A program made the position numbers and the translations under genes. Shown piece after piece: positions 1-6,882 of a stretch of DNA of 12,450 bases. The notes beneath the pieces are model-generated. The model was given only the letters and a program-made list of their open reading frames with translations, had not been told where the DNA came from and did no database searches. Each line of letters opens with the position of its first letter. Position 1 is the first letter of the stretch. Origin of the DNA: Lentisalinibacter sp964602525 (GTDB lineage Bacteria; Pseudomonadota; Gammaproteobacteria; Steroidobacterales; Woeseiaceae); contig CAZRSA010000085.1 of assembly GCA_964602525.1 (NCBI GenBank), positions 1-12,450 on the forward strand, in the 5' to 3' direction.

Positions 1-291
1 GCGCTGCTGGATGCATGGACCGAGGTGGCCACTTCGCTGGCTCTCATCCAGGCACGCGACGCCCTGGTGGGGAGTCTGGGTCGGCAGCTGCAGGAGGCGG
101 AGCGCGTGCTGACGCTGACGCGCACCGCCTATCGCGAGGGCCAGGTGGACTTCCTGGACGTCCTGCTGGCGCTGCAGTCGCAACAGAACCTCGAGCAGTC
201 GCTGATAAGCGCCCGCCGCGACCAGTACAGCAGCCGCGTGCAGCTCTGCCGGGCCCTCGGGGTGTCGCTGCTGGCGGAGGAGGCGTCGTGA
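1..291 (+). CDS. TolC-family outer-membrane efflux channel, C-terminal end (partial)
   Basis: The frame is open from base 1 and stops with TGA at 289-291, giving the last 96 residues of a protein whose start lies outside the window. What is visible is a long amphipathic helix pair rich in Gln, Glu, Arg and Leu, including LTRTAYREGQVDFLDVLLA followed by a helix ending in RVQLCRALG. The stretch YREGQVDFLDVL followed by a Gln-rich helix and a terminal LGxxL segment is the typical end of OEP-repeat (TolC/OprM) proteins, which form the outer-membrane exit duct of tripartite pumps. The next two genes encode the matching adaptor and RND permease, which supports the call. The stop overlaps the adaptor's GTG start by four bases, so the two are translationally coupled. 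Substrate cannot be inferred. Confidence 0.88.
   Translation, partial: ALLDAWTEVATSLALIQARDALVGSLGRQLQEAERVLTLTRTAYREGQVDFLDVLLALQSQQNLEQSLISARRDQYSSRVQLCRALGVSLLAEEAS
276..283 (+). promoter_or_regulatory. Shine-Dalgarno site fixing the GTG start of the adaptor gene
   Basis: GGAGGAGG ends four bases before the GTG at 288. It lies inside the end of the TolC-like gene. It supports 288 as the real start, rather than any of the in-frame codons further upstream in the same open frame, which would give a Gly/Pro/Arg-rich extension unlike any adaptor. Confidence 0.75.
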
Positions 292-1481
292 GCCCCGGCG
301 CCAGACAGGCCCTCGTCGCCGTCCTCGTGCTCCTCGGCGGCATCGGGGTATCGGCCGTGCTGCTCGCCACCCGCACGGAGCCGGAGAAGGCACCCCGGGT
401 GGACCGGGGTGCGCTCGTAAAGACCTGGCCGGCCGAGATGCGGTCCGAGCGCTACACGGTACCCGCGCAGGGCGTGGTCACGCCGGCACGCAGCGTGGTG
501 CTGCAGCCCCAGGTGGGCGGCCGCGTGGTGGAGATCAGCGACGCGCTGGTGCCCGGCGGGCTCGTACAGGCGGGCGAGCTGCTGTTCCGCATCGAGCCGG
601 ACGATTACGAGCTGGCGGTGGAGCAGGCCCGCACCCGGCTGGCGGAGGCCGAGGCCCGGCTCTCGCTGGAGCGTGGCCGCCGGCGGGTCGCCGAACGGGA
701 GTGGCGCCTGTTCGCCGACGAGCGGGACGAGGCCGCGGACCCTTCGCTGGCGTTGCGCGAACCCCAGCTGGCCGTTGCCGAGGCCGCGGTGGCGGCGGCC
801 GAGGCCCGGCTCCGCCAGGCCGAGCTGAACCTGGAGCGCACCCGGGTGACGGCGCCCTTCAACGCGCTCGTGCTGGGCGAGAACGTCGACCCGGGGCAGA
901 CCCTGTCGCCCCAGAGTCAGGCGGCTACCCTGGCCGGCACCGACCGGGCCTGGGTTCGCGCCGCCGTGCCCGTGGACCGGCTCGGCGCGCTGGAGCTGCC
1001 CGACGAGGAGGGCCGGGGCGGCTCCACGGTGGAGATCCGTTACGACAGCGGTGCCGCCACCGTCGTGCGCCGCGGCGCGCTGCTGCGGCTGCTGGGCGAT
1101 CTCGACCCGGCCGGGCGGCTCGCGCGGGTGCTGATCGGCCTCGACGACCCGCTGGCGCTGGAGACGGACGGCCTGCCGCTGCTGTTCGACAGCTACGTGG
1201 ACGTGGAGATCGAGAGCGACCGGGTGACCCAAGTCGTGCCCCTGCGGCGCGGCTGGCTGCACACCGGCGACCGGGTCTACGTCTACGGCGAGGACGGCCG
1301 GCTCGACATCCGCCGGGTGCAGGTGGGCTGGCGCCAGCCCGACCGGGTGATGGTGACCGGCGGTCTCGCGGCGGGCGAGCTGGTGGTAATCAGCCCGCTG
1401 GCCTCGCCGGTGCCGGGCATGAAGCTGAGGCTGCAGGACGAACTCCCCGTCCAGGCGGAACAGTCTGCCGTGAACCCGTGA
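288..1481 (+). CDS. RND efflux periplasmic adaptor subunit (HlyD/MFP family)
   Basis: This is a 397-residue adaptor linking an RND inner-membrane pump to a TolC-type channel. The GTG start at 288 is chosen because it has a strong GGAGGAGG site, overlaps the upstream stop as GTGA, and puts a hydrophobic segment (about residues 8-27) at the N-terminus as a membrane anchor. No lipobox Cys is present. The order is as in the family: first half of the lipoyl/barrel-sandwich domain (about 60-105, with VLQPQVGGRV and a GxLLFRIEPDDYE turn), an Ala/Glu/Arg-rich alpha hairpin (about 106-185), the second lipoyl half (RVTAPFNALVLG, about 186-210), a beta-barrel (about 215-310), and a membrane-proximal domain ending in VPGMKLRL. 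Length is normal. The RND permease gene follows after 4 bases. Family is clear; the transported substrate is not. Confidence 0.93.
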   Translation: MSPGARQALVAVLVLLGGIGVSAVLLATRTEPEKAPRVDRGALVKTWPAEMRSERYTVPAQGVVTPARSVVLQPQVGGRVVEISDALVPGGLVQAGELLFRIEPDDYELAVEQARTRLAEAEARLSLERGRRRVAEREWRLFADERDEAADPSLALREPQLAVAEAAVAAAEARLRQAELNLERTRVTAPFNALVLGENVDPGQTLSPQSQAATLAGTDRAWVRAAVPVDRLGALELPDEEGRGGSTVEIRYDSGAATVVRRGALLRLLGDLDPAGRLARVLIGLDDPLALETDGLPLLFDSYVDVEIESDRVTQVVPLRRGWLHTGDRVYVYGEDGRLDIRRVQVGWRQPDRVMVTGGLAAGELVVISPLASPVPGMKLRLQDELPVQAEQSAVNP

Positions 1482-1485
1482 GGCG

Positions 1486-4400
1486 ATGAGCGCCGATCCC
1501 ACAGCGATGCGGGGCCCCATCGCCTGGATGGCCCGCAATGCCGTCGCGGCGAACCTGCTGATGCTGCTGCTCATCGTCGGCGGGCTGCTGTTCGCCCAGC
1601 AGGTGCGCCAGGAGGTGTTCCCGGAGATCGACCTGGACATCATCACGGTAAGCGTCTCCTATCCGGGCGCCAGTCCGGAGGAGGTCGAGGAAGGCGTGGT
1701 GCTCGCGGTCGAGGAGGCGGTGCGGGGCGTCGACGGCATCAAGGAAGTCAGCTCGATCGTGAACGAGGGCCGGGGCGTGGTGCTGGCCGAGCTGCTGCTC
1801 GACACCGATGCCGACCAGGCGCTGAACGACGTGAAGAGCGCGGTGGACCGGATCACCTCGTTCCCGGAGGACGCCGAGCGGCCAGTCATCTCCCTGGCGA
1901 CGAACCGGGAACAGGTGCTGAACCTGATCGTCTACGGCGACCTGGAGCTCGGCGAGCTGGACAGCCTGGCGGAGCAGCTCCGGGCCGAGCTCCTGGACGA
2001 CCCCCGGATCACGCTCATCGAGGTGGACGGCCTGCCGCCGCCCGAGGTCAGCATCGAGGTGCCCCAGGAGCAGCTGCGCCGCTATGGCCTCACCCTCCCG
2101 GAGGTCGCACAGCGGGTACGGGCCGCCTCCATCGACCTGCCCGGGGGCACGGTTAAGACGGCCGGCGGCGACGTGCTGGTGCGCACCACCGAGCGCCGGG
2201 AGTTCGGCGACGAGTTCGAGGACATCGCCGTCATCAGCAACCCGGACGGCTCCCGGGTGACGCTGGGACAGATGGCGAGCATCGTCGACGGTTTCCGCGA
2301 CACCGACACCGAGGCCTTCTACAACGGCCACCCGGCCGCCAATCTCAAGGTGTTCCGGGTGGGAGACGAATCGCCGCTCACCGTCGCCGACGCCGTACGC
2401 GAGTTCATCGCCGCCCGGGAGGCCGACCTGCCCCAAAGCGTGAACCTCGTGATCACGGACGACTCGTCGGAGGCCTTCCGCGACCGTATCGGCCTGCTGA
2501 TCGAGAACGGCCGCCTCGGTGCGCTGCTGGTGCTGATCGTGCTGGGCATCTTCCTGCAGCCGCGGCTGGCCTTCTGGGTGACGCTGGGCATGCCTATCTC
2601 GTTCCTCGGCGTGTTCCTGTTCATGCCGGTGGCAGACATCTCCATCAACATCATCTCGCTGTTCGCGTTCATCCTGACGCTCGGTATCGTGGTGGACGAC
2701 GCGGTGGTCGTCGGCGAGGCCGTGTTCGCCAACCGCAGCCGCTACAACGATCCGCTCACCTCCTCGGTGGCCGGTACCCGGGAGGTGCTCACACCGGTGG
2801 TGTTCGCCGTCCTCACCACGGTGCTGGCCTTCATGCCGCTGCTGTTCGTGCCCGGCATCATCGGCAAGTTCTTCCTCAACATCCCGATGATCGTCATCCC
2901 GATCCTGCTGCTCTCCCTGGTGGAATGCCTGCTGATCCTGCCGGCCCACCTGGCCCACGTGCGCCGCTCGGGCCAGTTCCGGCCGAACCCGGTGATGCGG
3001 CCGATCTACCGCTGGCAGAAGCAGTTCTCCAACGGCATGGAGCACTGGATCGAGACCCGCTTCCGTCCCGCGGCCGAGCGGGTGGCCGAGCGGCGCTATC
3101 TGGCCCTGGCCATCTCCGTCAGCGTGCTCATCGTGGCCTGGGCCACGCTGGCGAGCGGGCGCGTGCCGCTGACCTTCTTCCCTCGGGTCGAGGCCGATTT
3201 CGTCTCCGCCGGCGTCGAGCTGCCGTTCGGGGCGCCGGTGCACGAGACCCGCGGGGTCATGGACCGGATGATAGAGGCCGCCCGGTCGGTGGAGCAGGAA
3301 CTGGGCGACGACGTGGTAACGGGCGACGGGCCGCTGGTCACCGGCATCTATTCGGAACTCGGCAAGAGCGAACCGAATACCGGCGGCGGCGACATCAGCG
3401 TGGGCACCCAAACGGGCGGCCACCGGGCGCTGGTGACCGTGTACCTGGCGCCGGCCGGGGAGCGGGAGGTGAGTTCCGAGGAATTCGCCAAGCGCTGGCG
3501 CGAGGCCGTGGGAGAGCCCCCGGCGGCAGAGCGCATGACCTACAACTACTCGGTCGGGCCGGCGGCCGGCGCCAAGGTGGCGATCCAGCTCTCCCACCGG
3601 GACGTGCTCACCCTGGAGCACGCGGCGGCGCGTCTGGCGCGGGAGCTGTCGGATTATGCGGGCGTGTTCGACGTGGACAGCGGCCTGGAGCAGGGCAAGC
3701 CCCAGCTGGACCTGGAGCTGAAGCCGGCGGCGCGCAGCCTGGGCATCACCGAACGCGATCTGGCCAACCAGATCCGCGCCGCTTTCTTCGGCGCCGAGGC
3801 GCTGCGCCAGCAGCGCGGCCGCGACGAACTCAGGGTGTACGTGCGGCTGCCCGAGTCCGAGCGTGAGACCCTCTACTCGGTGGAGAACTTCATCGTCCGC
3901 ACGCCGGGCGGCGGCGAGATCCCGCTGGGTCAGGCCGCCAGGGTGACCGAGGGGCGCTCCTTCACCGAGATCCGCCGCGAGGACGGCAAGCGGGTCATCG
4001 AGGTCAGTTCCGACGTGGACGAGAATGTGGCCAACGCCGGCCAGATCACCGCCGCGCTGACCGGGGAGGTGCTGCCGCGCATGCAGCAGGAACTGCCCGG
4101 CCTAACCTGGAGCCTGTCCGGGGAACAGGAGGCCGAGGCCGAGTCCATCGGCGGGCTGATGCGGGGCATGGTACTGGCGCTCCTGGCCATGTACGCGCTC
4201 ATGGCGGTGGCCTTCCGCAGCTACGTACAGCCGCTGCTGGTGCTCTTCGCCGTGCCCTTCGGCCTCATCGGCGCCGTACTCGGCCACGCCATCATGGGCT
4301 ACACCATGAGCTTCGTCAGCGTGCTCGGGCTGGTCGCGCTGTCCGGCGTGGTCATCAACGGCTCGCTGGTGCTGATCACCGCCATCAACGACTTCCGCAA

Positions 4401-4686
4401 GGAAGGCGTGGAGCTGCATGATGCCGTGATCTCCGGCACGGTGCGCCGCGTAAGACCGGTGGTGCTCACCTCGCTCACCACCTTCTTCGGTCTCACCCCC
4501 ATCATCTTCGAGACCTCCCTGCAGGCCCGCTTCCTGATCCCCATGGCCATCAGCCTCGGTTTCGGGGTGCTGTTCGTCACGGCCATCGCGCTGCTGCTGG
4601 TGCCTGCGAGCTATCTCGCGATGACCGACGTGCAGCGCTGGCTGGCCGGCCGGCGCGGGACCCGCCCGCCGCAGCAACCGGCCTGA
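1486..4686 (+). CDS. RND efflux permease subunit (AcrB/HAE1-like superfamily)
   Basis: This is a full-length (1066 aa) proton-driven inner-membrane efflux transporter. It has TM1 near residues 20-40, a large periplasmic loop beginning with the motif YPGASPEEVEEGV, a cluster of TM helices from about 337, a second periplasmic loop, and a final TM cluster from about 885 to 1050. The TM4 Asp pair of the proton relay is present (D404 and D405 in GIVVDDAVVVGE). The TM10 position where AcrB has Lys940 appears to be Asn958 (in VVINGSLVLI). The ATG at 1486 is close to the previous stop. A second ATG at 1507 (MRGPIAWMARN) is also plausible, because that sequence is the usual family N-terminus. It is the third gene of a TolC-adaptor-permease operon. 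Drug, solvent or lipid substrates cannot be told apart from sequence. Confidence 0.95.
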   Translation: MSADPTAMRGPIAWMARNAVAANLLMLLLIVGGLLFAQQVRQEVFPEIDLDIITVSVSYPGASPEEVEEGVVLAVEEAVRGVDGIKEVSSIVNEGRGVVLAELLLDTDADQALNDVKSAVDRITSFPEDAERPVISLATNREQVLNLIVYGDLELGELDSLAEQLRAELLDDPRITLIEVDGLPPPEVSIEVPQEQLRRYGLTLPEVAQRVRAASIDLPGGTVKTAGGDVLVRTTERREFGDEFEDIAVISNPDGSRVTLGQMASIVDGFRDTDTEAFYNGHPAANLKVFRVGDESPLTVADAVREFIAAREADLPQSVNLVITDDSSEAFRDRIGLLIENGRLGALLVLIVLGIFLQPRLAFWVTLGMPISFLGVFLFMPVADISINIISLFAFILTLGIVVDDAVVVGEAVFANRSRYNDPLTSSVAGTREVLTPVVFAVLTTVLAFMPLLFVPGIIGKFFLNIPMIVIPILLLSLVECLLILPAHLAHVRRSGQFRPNPVMRPIYRWQKQFSNGMEHWIETRFRPAAERVAERRYLALAISVSVLIVAWATLASGRVPLTFFPRVEADFVSAGVELPFGAPVHETRGVMDRMIEAARSVEQELGDDVVTGDGPLVTGIYSELGKSEPNTGGGDISVGTQTGGHRALVTVYLAPAGEREVSSEEFAKRWREAVGEPPAAERMTYNYSVGPAAGAKVAIQLSHRDVLTLEHAAARLARELSDYAGVFDVDSGLEQGKPQLDLELKPAARSLGITERDLANQIRAAFFGAEALRQQRGRDELRVYVRLPESERETLYSVENFIVRTPGGGEIPLGQAARVTEGRSFTEIRREDGKRVIEVSSDVDENVANAGQITAALTGEVLPRMQQELPGLTWSLSGEQEAEAESIGGLMRGMVLALLAMYALMAVAFRSYVQPLLVLFAVPFGLIGAVLGHAIMGYTMSFVSVLGLVALSGVVINGSLVLITAINDFRKEGVELHDAVISGTVRRVRPVVLTSLTTFFGLTPIIFETSLQARFLIPMAISLGFGVLFVTAIALLLVPASYLAMTDVQRWLAGRRGTRPPQQPA

Positions 4687-4693
4687 CTCGGAC

Positions 4694-4735
4694 CGGACCG
4701 TGCCGACCGTACCCGATCGGGTACGGTCGGGTCCG
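4694..4735. repeat. 28-base perfect palindrome within a longer hairpin
   Basis: Bases 4703-4730 are a perfect palindrome: the half-site CCGACCGTACCCGA is followed at once by its reverse complement, with no spacer. The stem can be lengthened by CGGAC (4694-4698) pairing with GTCCG (4731-4735) if four bases bulge on the left. GACCG also recurs as direct copies at 4691, 4696 and 4705. The element lies between the RND stop (4686) and the ATG at 4778, about 35 bases upstream of the -10 box. No T-run follows, so a standard Rho-independent terminator is not supported in either direction. It could be an operator for a dimeric regulator, an RNA hairpin at the end of the efflux mRNA, or a dispersed palindromic repeat. 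Confidence 0.75.
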
Positions 4736-4761
4736 ATCCTGCCGGGTCGCGCTCCGTGCTC

Positions 4762-4770
4762 TGCTAACAT
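4762..4770 (+). promoter_or_regulatory. Extended -10 promoter box, probable leaderless start
   Basis: TGCTAACAT matches the extended -10 pattern TGnTAnnnT (hexamer TAACAT at 4765-4770). Seven bases follow before the ATG at 4778, so transcription would begin at or within one or two bases of the start codon. No Shine-Dalgarno sequence precedes the ATG (the spacer is TGGCGCC), which fits a leaderless mRNA. I see no good -35 box, as is common with extended -10 promoters. Confidence 0.55.
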
Positions 4771-4777
4771 TGGCGCC

Positions 4778-6322
4778 ATGAACGGTGCGGAATCCCTGCT
4801 GCGTACCCTCGGCGCCTGCGGCGTCGAGGTCTGCTTTACCAATCCGGGTACCTCCGAGATGCAGTTCGTCGCAGCGCTGGACCGGGTGGAGGGGATGCGC
4901 AGCGTGCTGGCCCTGTTCGAAGGCGTGGTCTCCGGTGCGGCGGACGGCTACGGGCGCATGCGCGGCGTGCCGGCCGCGACGCTGCTGCATCTCGGGCCCG
5001 GCATGGGCAACGCCTTCGCGAATTTCCACAACGCCCGCCGCGCCCGCACGCCCATCGTCAACATTATCGGCGAGCACGCCACCTGGCATCGCGGGCTGGA
5101 CGCGCCGCTCACCTCCGACATCGCGGGCGTCTCCCGGCCGGTTTCGGGCTGGGTGCGCACCTGCGCAGACGGCACGGCGCTGGCCGGCGACGCCGCCGCG
5201 GCGGTGGCGGCCGCCTCGGCACCCCCGGGCGGCATCGCCACGCTGATCACGCCCGCGGATCTCGCCTGGCAGGACGGCCCGCCGCCGGGCACACCCCTGC
5301 CGCCGCAGGCCCCGACCGCGGTCGACGGCGAGGGCATCCGGCGGGTGGCCCGGGCGCTGGCGGGCGGCGAGCCCGCGGCCATCCTGGTGAACGGCCCGGT
5401 GCTGCGCAGCCACGGACTGGAGCTGGCCAGCCGCGTCGCCAACGCCAGCGGCGCCCGACTGCTGACCGATACCTTCGTCGCCCGCCAGGAGCGAGGCGCC
5501 GGCCGGGCGGCGATCGGCCGCCTGCCTTATTTCGCCGAGGAGGCCCGGGAGGCACTGGCCGGCATCAGGCACCTGGTGCTGGTGAATACGCGGGAGCCGG
5601 TGACCTTCTTCGCCTATCCGGGCGTGCCGAGCCGCGTCGCGCCGGACGGCTGCGACATCGTCAGCCTGGCCGCGCCCGGCGAGGACGGCGTGGGCGCCCT
5701 CGAGGCGCTGGCCGACGAGTTGGGCGCCGGACCCGAGCGGGCCGAGCTCGCGCCGGCCCGCCAGCCCGCGCCGCCGGCGGGAAAGCTGGGCGCCGAGACG
5801 CTGGCACTCGCCATCGCCGCGGCGCTGCCCGAGAACGCCATCGTCTCCGACGAGTCCGCCACCAGCGGCGGTGCGCTGCTGCCGGCAACGGCGGCCGCAC
5901 CGCCTCACGACTGGCTGATGCTCACCGGCGGTTCCATCGGCCAGGGCCTGCCCGTGGCCACCGGCGCGGCAATCGCCTGTCCGGACCGCAAGGTGCTCGC
6001 GCTGCAGGCCGACGGCGGCGGCATGTACACCCTGCAGTCGCTGTGGACACAGGCGCGGGAAGGGCTCGACGTGACCAACGTCATCTTCGCCAACCGCCAG
6101 TACCGGATCCTGAGCATCGAGTTCATGCGCGTGGGCGCCGGCGAGCCGGGGCCGAAGGCCCGGGACATGCTCGACATCGGCCGGCCCGACCTCGACTGGG
6201 TGGCGCTGGCCGAAGGCATGGGCGTGACTGCGCGGCGGGCGACGACACTTGCGGAATTCAACCGGGCGCTCGCCGACTTCGTGCCGGAAGCCGGCCCCAA
6301 CCTCATCGAGCTGGTGCTGTGA
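4778..6322 (+). CDS. ThDP-dependent enzyme, acetolactate synthase large subunit-like
   Basis: This 514-residue cytoplasmic enzyme of the IlvB/benzoylformate decarboxylase superfamily uses thiamine diphosphate to cleave or join 2-oxo acids. It has the three usual domains. The N-terminal pyrimidine-binding domain contains FTNPGTSEMQF (20-30) and the cofactor-activating Glu48 in LFEGVVSGAADGYGRM. A central domain follows (about 190-330). The C-terminal pyrophosphate-binding domain carries Asp412 (in ADGGGMYTLQS) and Asn439 (in FANRQY), 27 residues apart as expected for the metal motif, though the usual GDG is ADG here. The ATG at 4778 is chosen from family alignment and the promoter just upstream. 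It is shorter than true IlvB, and no small regulatory subunit is nearby. I therefore doubt a biosynthetic acetolactate synthase; a catabolic 2-oxo acid decarboxylase or carboligase is more likely. The stop overlaps the next gene. Confidence 0.85.
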   Translation: MNGAESLLRTLGACGVEVCFTNPGTSEMQFVAALDRVEGMRSVLALFEGVVSGAADGYGRMRGVPAATLLHLGPGMGNAFANFHNARRARTPIVNIIGEHATWHRGLDAPLTSDIAGVSRPVSGWVRTCADGTALAGDAAAAVAAASAPPGGIATLITPADLAWQDGPPPGTPLPPQAPTAVDGEGIRRVARALAGGEPAAILVNGPVLRSHGLELASRVANASGARLLTDTFVARQERGAGRAAIGRLPYFAEEAREALAGIRHLVLVNTREPVTFFAYPGVPSRVAPDGCDIVSLAAPGEDGVGALEALADELGAGPERAELAPARQPAPPAGKLGAETLALAIAAALPENAIVSDESATSGGALLPATAAAPPHDWLMLTGGSIGQGLPVATGAAIACPDRKVLALQADGGGMYTLQSLWTQAREGLDVTNVIFANRQYRILSIEFMRVGAGEPGPKARDMLDIGRPDLDWVALAEGMGVTARRATTLAEFNRALADFVPEAGPNLIELVL

Positions 6323-6876
6323 CGGCGCGGGCCCTAGCGACACTGCTCCTGCTGCTCTCCTCCGGGGCGCTCGCACCGACTCCGGCTGCCGGCGAGGTGA
6401 CCGCGGCGGCGGCGCACGGGTTCACGGTGCGCGCGGAGACCGCCGTGGCGGCCCGGCCGGAGACCGTCTGGCGCATGCTGACCGCCCACGTCGGCGAATG
6501 GTGGGACGGTGCCCATACCTATTCCGGACAGGCCGGCAACCTGTACATCGAGACCCGGCCGAATGGCTGCTTCTGCGAGAATCTGGGCGAGGACGGCGCA
6601 GTGGTGCACCTGACCGTCACCTTCGTGGAGCCCGGCCGCATGCTGCGGCTGACCGGCGGACTCGGCCCGCTCGGCCTGATGGGTGTGAACGGCAACATGA
6701 CCTGGAGCCTCAGCGCGGGGGAGGGTGGTACGCGCATCGCGCTGGACTACGCGGTGGGCGGCTACGACCCGCGGGGGCTGGACCAGATCGCGCCGGCGGT
6801 CGACCGGGTGCTGAGCGAGCAGCTCGCGCGGCTGCAGCGCCTCGTCGAGACCGGTTCGCCGGAAGGGGAAGCCTGA
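6319..6876 (+). CDS. Exported START/SRPBCC-like protein
   Basis: This 185-residue protein has a GTG start overlapping the upstream TGA as GTGA, which places a signal peptide right at the N-terminus: TAR, then a Leu/Ala-rich core (about 5-19) and Ala/Gly-rich cleavage candidates between 19 and 26. No lipobox Cys is seen. The mature part looks like an SRPBCC (START/polyketide-cyclase) hydrophobic-ligand fold: a strand with FTVRAETAVAARPETVWRML, where PxxVW opens the first helix, then WW at 61-62, VVHLTVTFVEPGRMLRLTG, a strand ending GTRIALDYAVGGY and a long C-terminal helix (about 153-177). C84 and C86 (GCFCE) could form a disulphide or bind metal in the periplasm. Ligand is unknown. Translational coupling to a ThDP enzyme is unexpected because the two would act in different compartments. 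Three-dimensional class is inferred from pattern only. Confidence 0.75.
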   Translation: MTARALATLLLLLSSGALAPTPAAGEVTAAAAHGFTVRAETAVAARPETVWRMLTAHVGEWWDGAHTYSGQAGNLYIETRPNGCFCENLGEDGAVVHLTVTFVEPGRMLRLTGGLGPLGLMGVNGNMTWSLSAGEGGTRIALDYAVGGYDPRGLDQIAPAVDRVLSEQLARLQRLVETGSPEGEA

Positions 6877-6882
6877 GCGCCC

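Noticed and set aside
15..287. N-terminal extension of the adaptor from an upstream start
   Set aside because: The extension would overlap the TolC-like gene in another frame and is Gly/Pro/Arg-rich without signal features. The GTG at 288 has a strong Shine-Dalgarno site and a membrane anchor directly after it.
129..1646. A 505-codon minus-strand frame opposite the adaptor gene
   Set aside because: It has low-complexity composition and no motifs, and lies opposite a well-supported HlyD-type adaptor.
1390..3621. A 743-codon open frame on the minus strand opposite the RND permease gene
   Set aside because: It is His/Arg/Gly-rich with no recognisable domain and is fully covered by a clear RND permease on the other strand. 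Long antisense frames are expected in GC-rich DNA with strong third-position bias.
4687..4777. Rho-independent terminator after the efflux operon
   Set aside because: The hairpin is strong but neither flank has a T-run, so it was recorded as a palindrome of unknown role.
4577..6376. A 599-codon minus-strand frame opposite the ThDP enzyme
   Set aside because: It spans the intergenic palindrome and has Arg/Gly/His-rich composition with no domain. It is a shadow of the real gene.
6877..6882. A terminator between the convergent START-like and dehalogenase genes
   Set aside because: Only six bases separate the genes and I see no clear hairpin with a T-run across the junction.
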